This document shows, in pieces, positions 16,027-23,022 of a stretch of DNA of 62,592 nucleotides. The notes beneath the pieces were generated by a model that made no database searches, was not told where the DNA came from, and saw only the letters and a list, made by a program, of their open reading frames with translations. The translations under genes and the position numbers were made by a program. The number at the start of each line of letters is the position of its first letter. The first letter of the stretch is position 1. Source of the DNA: DASQHW01 sp038209365 (GTDB lineage Bacteria > Actinomycetota > Acidimicrobiia > IMCC26256 > PALSA-610); NCBI GenBank assembly GCA_038209365.1, contig JBBQXS010000023.1, positions 1 to 62,592 on the forward strand, in the 5' to 3' direction.

Positions 16027-16719
16027 TCACATCGCCGCGCCGTACGCGTCGTGGTAGTTCCACCACTGGTACGGCGGAGTTTGCGGGAAACCCTCAGGCG
16101 AGTCTTCCCAGTCCTCCTGGCGGCCGAGCGCGGTGATGTCGAGATAATTCCACGTGTTCCCCATCTGCTCGTCGCCACGGGCGTTGATGAGGTAGGTGCG
16201 GAAGATCCGGTCGTCCTCGCGGATGAACGCGTTCGTGCCGTGCCACTCGTCGACATCGAAGTCTTTATCGAAGTCGTCGGTGATCGTGTACCAGGGGATG
16301 TGCTCCCACCCGTGACGCTCCTTCAGCCGCCCGATGTTGACCTGCGGCGCGCGCGAGACGAACGCGAGTGTCGTGTTCCGCGCGTGCAGGTGCCCGGGGT
16401 GCGCCACCTGGTCTGCTACGAAGGAGCAGCCCACGCAAGCCCGCTCCGGGTACGAGCCGCCCTCCGCGTACGTCGTCACCTCGGGTCCGTAGAAGGCGCG
16501 GTAGACGATCAGCTGGCGACGGCCCTCGAACAGGTCGGCGAGGCTCACCCGCCCGGCGGGGCCCTCGAACCAGTACTCCTTGTCGACCGCCATCCACGGC
16601 ATCCGTCGGCGCGCTGCCGCCAGCGCGTCGCGGGCGCGGGTGAGCTCCTTCTCCTTGATCAAAAGCTGCTCGCGTGCGGCGTTCCACTCCTGCGGTGAAG
16701 CAATCAGTGGTGTCCTCAT
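16027..16719 (-). CDS. DUF899 family thioredoxin-like protein
   Basis: A 230-residue protein of the DUF899 family, predicted thioredoxin fold. Features: AAREQLLIKEKELTRARDALAAARRRMPW at the N terminus, FEGRRQLIVYRAFYGPE, and RACVGCSFVADQVAHPGHLHARNTT with a CxxC-like CVGC motif; also FDVDEWHGTNAFIREDDRIFRTYLINARG. The C terminus YQWWNYHDAYG is family-typical. AAGGAGG 8 nt before the ATG at 16719 sets the start. Function unknown; redox activity is inferred from CVGC. Confidence 0.88.
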   Translation of the reverse strand: MRTPLIASPQEWNAAREQLLIKEKELTRARDALAAARRRMPWMAVDKEYWFEGPAGRVSLADLFEGRRQLIVYRAFYGPEVTTYAEGGSYPERACVGCSFVADQVAHPGHLHARNTTLAFVSRAPQVNIGRLKERHGWEHIPWYTITDDFDKDFDVDEWHGTNAFIREDDRIFRTYLINARGDEQMGNTWNYLDITALGRQEDWEDSPEGFPQTPPYQWWNYHDAYGAAM

Positions 16720-16863
16720 TCCGTCGTCCTCCTTCGGATCGTCGTTCGACGCTCGTGCGATCCCCGGACGGAGGACCCTTCGAGAAACACGAACCACACG
16801 TCGGCCGCTCCGCGATGGGTACCCGGGACGCGTACCGTCATACTTCACACGACCTACGCACCG

Positions 16864-17032
16864 GTGAACGGACTGCAGCTCTACTACGAGACGCACGGTA
16901 CCGGCCAACCACTCGTGCTGCTCCACACGCCGCCGACACCGACCGTCCGATGACGATCGAGGCGCTCGCCGGTGACGTCGTCGCGCTGCTCAAGTGTTCG
17001 CGATGATCACGCCGTTCCTCGACGCGATCTAA
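16864..17032 (+). pseudogene. Remnant of an alpha/beta-hydrolase gene
   Basis: Three collinear fragments of one hydrolase survive: VNGLQLYYETHGTGQPLVLLH from 16864, ADTDRPMTIEALAGDVVALL in another frame (about 16928-16993), and MITPFLDAI followed by TAA at 17032. The nucleophile region and most of the fold are missing, so at least two internal deletions occurred. Confidence 0.75.
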
Positions 17033-17062
17033 GCGGCGGGCGTGTAGCGCAAGGGATGCGCG

Positions 17063-17851
17063 TCAGAGGAGGGCCGCGGCGAACTGGTCGTGGTGGTCCG
17101 TCCACCACCGGCGCCGGCGGTCGTAGCGCTCGCTGCCACCGGTCCGGTTCCACATCCCGATGACGTTCGGGTCACCGGCGTCGACGCGGCGCCGGACGGC
17201 TGCTTCGACGCGGGCGATGGCATCGTTCATGGCGGTGAGCAGCTCCGCCCGACTGTCCCGGTCCAGTCCGTAGGCGTCGGCGACGAGTCGTAGCCGTGCC
17301 GGCCGGTCGGCGGGCCGCCAGCCGAGCCGCGCCTGGTCGAAGTCGTCGTCGATCGGTACACAGAGGCGAGCGAGCTGGGCCACGTCGTAGACGGGGCGGC
17401 CGGGGGCCGCGAACTCGAAGTCCAGTAGCGCAACGGCGATGCCGTCACGGAAGACGACGTTCGAAGGCTCCACGTCGTTGTGGCACATGATCGTCCCGCC
17501 CGCAGGGTCAGCCAGAGTGTCATCCCAGGTGAGACCCTGAGGGTCGAACCCGCGGGCGGCGTCGCGCAGCCCGCGCAGCAGCCTGGCGATCGACGCCAGC
17601 GCGGTGTCGGTCTGGCTCCAGTCCGGATAGGGCGCCACGGGGACCTCGCCGTCGATGAACACGAGGCGCTCGCGTCCGTCCTCGTCGATACCGACTGGCA
17701 ATGAGGCGCCCTCGAAGCCGGCGTGCCTCACCGCCCGCAGGAAGGCGTGGATCGAACCCGAGTGCGGACTCGAGGGGCGAAGAACATGCGGACCGACGCG
17801 GACGACCTTGCCTGCGTTCGCGATCCCGCCATCGAGCTGTTGCTCAGCCAC
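17063..17851 (-). CDS. Aminoglycoside-phosphotransferase-family kinase
   Basis: A 262-residue small-molecule kinase of the APH/choline-kinase group. The catalytic loop is MCHNDVEPSNVVF (His-x-Asp...Asn) and the metal-binding motif LLDFEFA; the N-terminal lobe has VRVGPHVLRP, and the typical sequence RPVYDVAQLARLCVPIDDD follows. Substrate unknown; antibiotic resistance should not be assumed. The start is uncertain: GTG at 17851 begins AEQQLDGGIANAGKVVRVG as in relatives and has CAAAGT 6 nt upstream; ATG at 17881 would add 10 residues. Confidence 0.85.
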   Translation of the reverse strand: MAEQQLDGGIANAGKVVRVGPHVLRPSSPHSGSIHAFLRAVRHAGFEGASLPVGIDEDGRERLVFIDGEVPVAPYPDWSQTDTALASIARLLRGLRDAARGFDPQGLTWDDTLADPAGGTIMCHNDVEPSNVVFRDGIAVALLDFEFAAPGRPVYDVAQLARLCVPIDDDFDQARLGWRPADRPARLRLVADAYGLDRDSRAELLTAMNDAIARVEAAVRRRVDAGDPNVIGMWNRTGGSERYDRRRRWWTDHHDQFAAALL

Positions 17852-17887
17852 ACCGCCACTTTGACAGACCGGTGCGAGCATGGCGCT

Positions 17888-18075
17888 ATGGAGCGCCGGA
17901 TCGAACTGCTCAGTGCCGACTCGCCACTTTTCGACACGGTCATCAGTTGGCACTGGCACGAGTGGCACGAGCACGACGACGCCAACTTCGACGAGTTGGC
18001 ACGCTCGCTTGCGTGGCCGAGCAAATCACGATCACGTGCCGTTCACGTTCGTCGCCCGCCATGGTCTTGCTCAAC
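17888..18075 (+). pseudogene. Frameshifted N-terminal fragment of a GNAT acetyltransferase
   Basis: The frame from ATG 17888 reads MERRIELLSADSPLFDTVIS then WHWHEWHEHDDANFDELA, typical of GNAT N termini; after about 18020 the continuation DHVPFTFVARHG is in another frame and the acetyl-CoA-binding motif is absent. Truncated next to the ASCH gene. Confidence 0.65.
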
Positions 18076-18088
18076 TGTTCGTCGACAC

Positions 18089-18376
18089 CTATGGAACGAC
18101 GTGGAACTCGATGCGGTACACGAGCGTGTCGTCGTCGATCGGCCCTGCGTGCGCGGCGCGCTCACGAAGCAATTCGCGATCCTTTTCACCCGATCGACGC
18201 ACGTCTGCCGGTGTCACGCTGGAGAACGGCACCATCTCGATCGAATCAATCTCGATGCGTACCGCGCCCGTTGCGTATCGACCTCCAACCTTGACCTTCG
18301 GGCGCTGCCAGAGCCTGAACGACAACGTGATGCGTCCGGAGGCCAACCCGTCGCGCAACTCAGGGCTGAACTGCAT
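18089..18376 (-). CDS. ASCH-domain-like protein
   Basis: A 95-residue protein resembling single-domain ASCH (PUA-like) proteins, thought to bind RNA or modified nucleotides. Visible: N-terminal FSPELRDGLASGRITLSFRLW with the GRITLSFR strand, KVGGRY (the ASCH G-x-K/R-like turn), IEIDSIEMVPFSSVTPADV, and the C-terminal strand DTLVYRIEFHVV. The ATG at 18376 is preferred because a TAACCT box lies 7 nt upstream. Confidence 0.75.
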   Translation of the reverse strand: MQFSPELRDGLASGRITLSFRLWQRPKVKVGGRYATGAVRIEIDSIEMVPFSSVTPADVRRSGEKDRELLRERAAHAGPIDDDTLVYRIEFHVVP

Positions 18377-18778
18377 TGATCCGAGGTTACGAGATGCGTT
18401 GGAGTCCGAGCGCATGACTGCCGATCTGGGCGAGCATCCCTGCATGTGCTCGGCATCCAGTCGGATCGCGGTCAGCGAGCCCAGAGCGCCACTCGTGCAA
18501 CGCTGAAAAGCGCGAGGCCGAGCGTGCGGATCGACTTCCCACGCACGCGTCGAACCCTCAATATCCGCAACAGGAACGTCACCGTTCCCGACGGTCCTGC
18601 CGCACGCCGGAACGATACGACCGCCCCGCCCCTCACACCACATGCCAGCGACGCTCGCACATAACGCACTCCCCCGAATCGCGCGCCCGGGTCATCTCCG
18701 TACGCCGGGTGGGTGGCTCATCTGGGAGGTGCCGTCGCGGCGTAGTCGGTGTCAGGTCGATGTGGCGACCGCGTTCGA
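18377..18778. other. Intergenic region without clear gene
   Basis: 402 bp between the ASCH and mycothiol-dependent enzyme genes. Open frames here lack ribosome sites and coding character; apart from the ASCH -10 box at 18384 I see nothing I can support. Confidence 0.4.
18384..18389 (-). promoter_or_regulatory. -10 box for leaderless ASCH transcript
   Basis: TAACCT ends 7 nt before the ATG at 18376. Confidence 0.45.
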
Positions 18779-19540
18779 TTACAGCGCGTAGGTGCGCACA
18801 AGGCGGAGCACCCCGGCCGCGTCGGAGCCGGTCGCGACGAGATCGGTTTCGGCCGGGTCGACGCGACGGGCTGCGACATCGCAGAACTCGGCGGCGGAGC
18901 CTCGAATCGTCGTGAGCGCAGGCCTATCGGGATCGAAGCGCCATTGTTCGCCGTTTGGTCCGATCAACTCGAGCGCGACCGGGCCGTTCATGGTCATGTC
19001 GGCCCGTTCGAACGCGTACGGGAGTGTCCGCCACGCGAGCCGAGCGATGTAACGCAATCGATCAGTCAGCGGGAGTGTGATGCCGAGCGCGGATGCGATG
19101 TCGCCGGTGTGGATCCAACACTCCGACAGTCGCGTGGTTGCGAGGGTTTGCAGTGACAGTTTGCCAGCGACCCACGTGACGCGCTGATGCGGATCACCTG
19201 CTTGGAGCGCGACCCGCATAGTTTCGGATGCGTCGTGCCAACGTTGTCGTATCGCGTCGCCGCCTGCGCCTCGCTCCGCATCGACTTGTGCTGCGGCAGC
19301 GGCGTCGACTGAGACAGTCTGGTGTTCACGGCTACCGAGAAGGCCGTCGTCATAACGATCGAGCTCGCCGCGGGCGCTTGCCGTAGCGAACTCGTCGGTG
19401 AGTGCGAGGTGCGCAAGGACCGAGGCAACGTCCCACCCAACGCATCGCGTCGGGCGTTTCCAGTCGTCGTTCGTGCACCCATCGACAATTTCAGCGAGTT
19501 CGCTGTGTTGCGACGCCAGCGCTACCAGGATGTCCTCCAC
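18779..19540 (-). CDS. Maleylpyruvate-isomerase/DinB family mycothiol-dependent-type enzyme
   Basis: A 253-residue DinB-like four-helix protein of the maleylpyruvate isomerase group (TIGR03083 type), cytoplasmic proteins many of which use mycothiol and a metal. Visible: DDWKRPTRCVGWDVASVLAHLA (metal-ligand His), TRLSECWIHTGDIASALG (second His set), and a C-terminal domain with DPDRPALTTIRGSAAEFCDVAARRV typical of the SCP2-like extension. The GTG start has a TACCGT box 6 nt before it. Substrate unknown. Mycothiol use points to an actinomycete host. Confidence 0.87.
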   Translation of the reverse strand: MEDILVALASQHSELAEIVDGCTNDDWKRPTRCVGWDVASVLAHLALTDEFATASARGELDRYDDGLLGSREHQTVSVDAAAAAQVDAERGAGGDAIRQRWHDASETMRVALQAGDPHQRVTWVAGKLSLQTLATTRLSECWIHTGDIASALGITLPLTDRLRYIARLAWRTLPYAFERADMTMNGPVALELIGPNGEQWRFDPDRPALTTIRGSAAEFCDVAARRVDPAETDLVATGSDAAGVLRLVRTYAL

Positions 19541-19546
19541 GGAGTA

Positions 19547-19552
19547 ACGGTA
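19547..19552 (-). promoter_or_regulatory. -10 box for leaderless DinB-family transcript
   Basis: TACCGT ends 6 nt before the GTG at 19540. Confidence 0.5.
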
Positions 19553-19681
19553 ACGGGCGCGGGCCGATCGGCGAAACGCGGACGACTCTGAGGATGTCGG
19601 TCACGCCAAAGTGCTCGCGGCGCAACTCGTCAGCCGCGTCGACCAGGTGTCCCCGACCGAGGCGGGGTTGGCTGACCTCGG

Positions 19682-21478
19682 TCAGCGAGTACGGAACACG
19701 AGGCCCTCGAAGTCGCCGGAGTTGCGCCAGGTGTCGATGTATTCGAAGTACGCGACCGGGCCGAGCGGGTAGCCGGCCATGCCGAAGCGGGCGCGGGCGT
19801 TCAGCGGCTGGCCCTCGTTGTTGTAGTAGCCGGGCGTGCAGTCGGGGTTGCCGAAGAATGACGCGGGGCTGCTGTCCAGCAGATCCATCCACGACTGTTG
19901 GGCCTCGGCCGTGACCTCCACCTCGTCGGCACCGGTCTCGAGTGCATGCCGTACGACGGCCGCGATGGTCACGCCGGCGTCGGCGAGATTCGACGTGATG
20001 TTCGAAATCAGGTTGGCACCCTGCGCAAAGCCGATGATGAAGAGGTTCGGGAAGCCGTGCACGTGGATGCCGTGCATCGAGTGCATGCCGTCATGCCAGC
20101 ATTCGGAGAGCCGGTCGCCGTTGCGTCCGATGGTGTCGTAGCCCGAGCGGCGGTCGTAGCTGGTGCCGACCTCGAAGCCCGAGGCGAAGATCAGGCAGTC
20201 GAGCTCGTAGTGCAAGCCCGCGGCCCACAATCCGGTTCCGTCGATGCGCTCGACGCCCTTGCCGTCAGTGCCGACGAGGTGGCAGTTCGCCTGGTTGTAG
20301 GCCTGCAGGTACTCGTCATGGAAGCACGGCCGCTTGCAGAGTTGGCGGTACCAGGCCTTCAGCTGCTGGGCGGTCTCATGGTCTTCGACAACGGCGTCAC
20401 AGCGCGCACGGATCTCCTCCATCTTCTCGTCGTCGCTCTCGAGGAACGCGAGGTCGGCGAGCTCGGGCGTGAGCTCGTTGCCTTCGGCGACCTTCTCGAC
20501 GATCCGGTCTCGGATCCGTTGCGAAATGTCGGTCCAACCGTCCTTCACGAGATCCTCGTCGGCGAAGCCTCCGGTCTGGAGGGTCGCGAAGTTCAGCAGC
20601 CACTTCTTCTGCCAGCCGGGCTCGAGCGTCGCGAACCACTCGGAGTCGATGGGGTGGTTGTTGCGGACGTCGACCGACGACGGCGTGCGTTGGAACACGT
20701 ACAGCTCGTGCGCGTCGCGCGCGAGTGGCGGAATGCACTGCACCGCGGTCGCGCCCGTACCGATGATGCCGACCCGCTTGTCGGCCAGGTTCGTCATCGG
20801 CGCGCCGGCCCAGTCGCCGCCGGTGTACGTGTAGTCCCAGCGGCTCGTGTGGAAGGAGTGGCCGGCAAAGGTCTCGATTCCGGGGATGCCGGGCAGCTTG
20901 GGCCGGTTGAGCGGACCTGTGCCCATGGCCACGAACCGGGCGCGGATCGCGTCGCCGCGGTCGGTGCGGATGATCCAGCGCGCCGCGGCCGCATCCCACT
21001 CGAGCTCGGTGACGGCGGTGGAGAACAGCGCGTTGCTGTAGAGGTCGAACGTCTTGGCGATGCGTGTGCAGTGCTCGAAGATCTCGGGTGCCATGACGTA
21101 CTTCGCGGACGGCACGTGGCCGGTCTCTTCCAACAGCGGCAGGTAGATCATGGCCGCGGTGTCGCACATCGCGCCCGGGTAGCGGTTCCAGTACCACGTG
21201 CCTCCGAAGTCGCCGCCGACCTCGATGATCCTCACGTCGTCGATGCCCGCCTGCTTCAGCCGCGCGCCCACGCACAACCCCGAGAACCCGCCACCGATCA
21301 ACGCGACGGTCACGGCGTCGAAACACGGCTCCCGCTCGATCCTCTCGGTGTGGGGATCGTCGAGCATCGACGCGAACCGGCCGGTGGGCTCGAGGTACTG
21401 GTCATTGCCGTCGGGCCGCAGCCGCTTGTCACGCTCCTCGCGGTACTTGACCCGCAGCGCGCCGTGATCGATCGTCAT
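19682..21478 (-). CDS. Flavin-dependent Baeyer-Villiger monooxygenase
   Basis: A 598-residue class B flavoprotein monooxygenase that inserts oxygen next to ketones using NADPH and O2. Visible: FAD motif LIGGGFSGLCVG (60-70), GGDFGGTWYWNRYPGAMCD (88-106), the Baeyer-Villiger fingerprint FAGHSFHTSRWD (204-215), NADPH motif GIIGTGATAV (237-246), and the C-terminal FPNLFIIGFAQG segment. An N-terminal extension of about 50 residues (KYREERDKRLRPDGNDQY) matches the steroid/cyclopentadecanone-type subgroup. The ATG at 21478 overlaps the stop of the ABM-like gene (ATGA), so the two are co-translated. The natural ketone is unknown. Confidence 0.93.
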   Translation of the reverse strand: MTIDHGALRVKYREERDKRLRPDGNDQYLEPTGRFASMLDDPHTERIEREPCFDAVTVALIGGGFSGLCVGARLKQAGIDDVRIIEVGGDFGGTWYWNRYPGAMCDTAAMIYLPLLEETGHVPSAKYVMAPEIFEHCTRIAKTFDLYSNALFSTAVTELEWDAAAARWIIRTDRGDAIRARFVAMGTGPLNRPKLPGIPGIETFAGHSFHTSRWDYTYTGGDWAGAPMTNLADKRVGIIGTGATAVQCIPPLARDAHELYVFQRTPSSVDVRNNHPIDSEWFATLEPGWQKKWLLNFATLQTGGFADEDLVKDGWTDISQRIRDRIVEKVAEGNELTPELADLAFLESDDEKMEEIRARCDAVVEDHETAQQLKAWYRQLCKRPCFHDEYLQAYNQANCHLVGTDGKGVERIDGTGLWAAGLHYELDCLIFASGFEVGTSYDRRSGYDTIGRNGDRLSECWHDGMHSMHGIHVHGFPNLFIIGFAQGANLISNITSNLADAGVTIAAVVRHALETGADEVEVTAEAQQSWMDLLDSSPASFFGNPDCTPGYYNNEGQPLNARARFGMAGYPLGPVAYFEYIDTWRNSGDFEGLVFRTR

Positions 21479-21843
21479 CCCGCGTCCGTGACCGCGGCGA
21501 TCGGTGCACCCCACCACGTGGTCGGCGCTCCCAGGACGTCGCGGCGAGGCAGACCGTCGGCCGCTCCGAACGCATCCACCTGGGCGACCCGCACCGCGTC
21601 GGCGTAGCGCGGCGCGAGCTCGGTGAACACCGCACCGCCCCCGTGCGCGCGAAGTGCCTCCGCCGACGCGTAGGCCTCGTACAGCGTGCCCGTGCCGGCC
21701 GCTTCATCGACGTACCAGTCGTACACGACGGTCCCCGGTTCGTCGCGACTCACCGCCACCATCGCGCGAGCCATCTCGCGAAAGCGATCCACGTGGAGGA
21801 TCTCGAAGCGGATCACGAACCGCACCCACTCGCCATCACGCAC
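21475..21843 (-). CDS. ABM-like (dimeric alpha-beta barrel) small protein
   Basis: A 122-residue protein whose first 85 residues look like the antibiotic-biosynthesis-monooxygenase fold: WVRFVIRFEILHVDRFREMARAMVAVSRDEPGTVVYDWYVDEAAGTGTLYEAYASAEALRAHG. The rest is a short tail. The GTG at 21843 is chosen because a TACCGT box lies 7 nt upstream and no family segment precedes it. It is directly coupled to the Baeyer-Villiger gene and divergent from the SDR gene, suggesting a joint oxidation pathway. Confidence 0.75.
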   Translation of the reverse strand: MRDGEWVRFVIRFEILHVDRFREMARAMVAVSRDEPGTVVYDWYVDEAAGTGTLYEAYASAEALRAHGGGAVFTELAPRYADAVRVAQVDAFGAADGLPRRDVLGAPTTWWGAPIAAVTDAG

Positions 21844-21850
21844 GACGAAG

Positions 21851-21856
21851 ACGGTA
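21851..21856 (-). promoter_or_regulatory. -10 box for leaderless ABM/monooxygenase transcript
   Basis: TACCGT ends 7 nt before the GTG at 21843. Confidence 0.5.
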
Positions 21857-21934
21857 GCCGCGCCCTCGCCGCCGACGCTTCGTTGCGGCGCAACCGACTC
21901 GGGTGTCGGCGTGGCAAGGTGGCGGGCTCGCTGG

Positions 21935-21940
21935 TACCGT
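21935..21940 (+). promoter_or_regulatory. -10 box for leaderless SDR transcript
   Basis: TACCGT ends 6 nt before the GTG at 21947, 78 bp from the oppositely directed box at 21851. Confidence 0.55.
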
Positions 21941-21946
21941 CCGGCC

Positions 21947-22915
21947 GTGCGCGATTTCGCGGGACGACACGCTGTCGTCACCGGTGGCGGTTCCGGGATG
22001 GGTCGTGCACTGGTTCGCCAGCTCGCGGCGGACGGATGCCACGTCGCGACCTGCGACGTATCGGAAGAGACGCTCGAGGAGACCCGCGCGCGCGCCCAAC
22101 AGGACGCTCCGCCCGCAACGCGCATCACCACATTTGTCGCCGACGTCGCCGACGAAGCCCAATGGCTGAACTTCCGCGAGCATGTTGCAAGGGAGCACAG
22201 CACGAACCACATCAACCTGCTGTTCAATAACGCCGGCATCGGTGGCGGCGGCAGCTTCGTCTCGGAAGACCGCAACCAATGGGACGCGACCTTCGCCGTG
22301 TGCTGGGGCGGTGTCTACCTCGGTTGCAGGACGTTCTTGCCGATGTTGATCGCCGCCGACGAAGCGCACATCGTCAACACCAGCAGCGTGAACGGTTTTT
22401 GGGCATCGCTCGGACCGGCGAGGCCGCACACCGCGTACAGCGCAGCGAAGTTCGCGGTGAAGGGCTTCACCGAGGCGCTGATCACCGATCTGCGACTCAA
22501 CGCGCCGCACGTACGGGCATCGGTGGTAATGCCGGGCCACATTGGAACGGGCATCGTGCTCAATTCGTTCCGTTACTTCGGCCTGGACCCCAAGCATCTC
22601 GACGCCGAGCAGCTCGCACAGGTACGGGCGCGACTCGCCTCCCAGGGAATCGATGCATCGGGCGCGTCGGACGAGGACCTGCGCAACGGCATGCAGCTCC
22701 AAGGCGAGATGTTCCGCGACCAGGCACCGACAACTGCCGCGCAGGCCGCAACGATCATCCTCGAAGGCGTGCGTACTGATCGGTGGCGCATCCTCGTCGG
22801 TACCGACGCCGAGCAACTCGACCGGATGGTGCGCGAGACCCCCGAGGATGCATACGAACCGTCGTTCATGGAGCAGGTGCGCGCGGAGGGGGTCTTCGGA
22901 GCGATGCCGCTGTAG
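21947..22915 (+). CDS. Short-chain dehydrogenase/reductase
   Basis: A 322-residue classical SDR. Cofactor motif TGGGSGMG (about residues 11-18), structural NNAGIGGGG, catalytic Ser in VNTSSVNG, and Tyr/Lys in YSAAKFAVKG; the PGHIGTGIV segment follows the active site. The C terminus is about 60 residues longer than the minimal SDR. The GTG start at 21947 is supported by the -10 box. Divergent from the Baeyer-Villiger pair: an alcohol-to-ketone oxidation feeding the monooxygenase is a reasonable inference. Confidence 0.93.
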   Translation: MRDFAGRHAVVTGGGSGMGRALVRQLAADGCHVATCDVSEETLEETRARAQQDAPPATRITTFVADVADEAQWLNFREHVAREHSTNHINLLFNNAGIGGGGSFVSEDRNQWDATFAVCWGGVYLGCRTFLPMLIAADEAHIVNTSSVNGFWASLGPARPHTAYSAAKFAVKGFTEALITDLRLNAPHVRASVVMPGHIGTGIVLNSFRYFGLDPKHLDAEQLAQVRARLASQGIDASGASDEDLRNGMQLQGEMFRDQAPTTAAQAATIILEGVRTDRWRILVGTDAEQLDRMVRETPEDAYEPSFMEQVRAEGVFGAMPL

Positions 22916-23010
22916 GGCATCATTCAGCGAGCCCGAGGCCTTACTCGCCCTGGACGGGACGCCATCACCTCGACCGTGGTTCGTCACCGACCACTTCGTG
23001 GGCGCCGCGT

Positions 23011-23016
23011 TACCGT
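23011..23016 (+). promoter_or_regulatory. -10 box for leaderless regulator transcript
   Basis: TACCGT ends 6 nt before the ATG at 23023. Confidence 0.55.
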
Positions 23017-23022
23017 TCGGGA

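Noticed and set aside
17063..17851. Aminoglycoside resistance gene
   Set aside because: The APH-type fold covers many small-molecule kinases and nothing in the sequence or context points to antibiotic modification.
18472..18669. Small minus-strand frame of 65 codons in the 18.4-18.8 kb gap
   Set aside because: Arg-rich composition, no ribosome site or -10 box, and no recognisable features.
19898..21607. Long plus-strand open frame opposite the Baeyer-Villiger gene
   Set aside because: Antisense frame of a GC-rich gene; the minus strand carries the flavin, NADPH and monooxygenase fingerprints.
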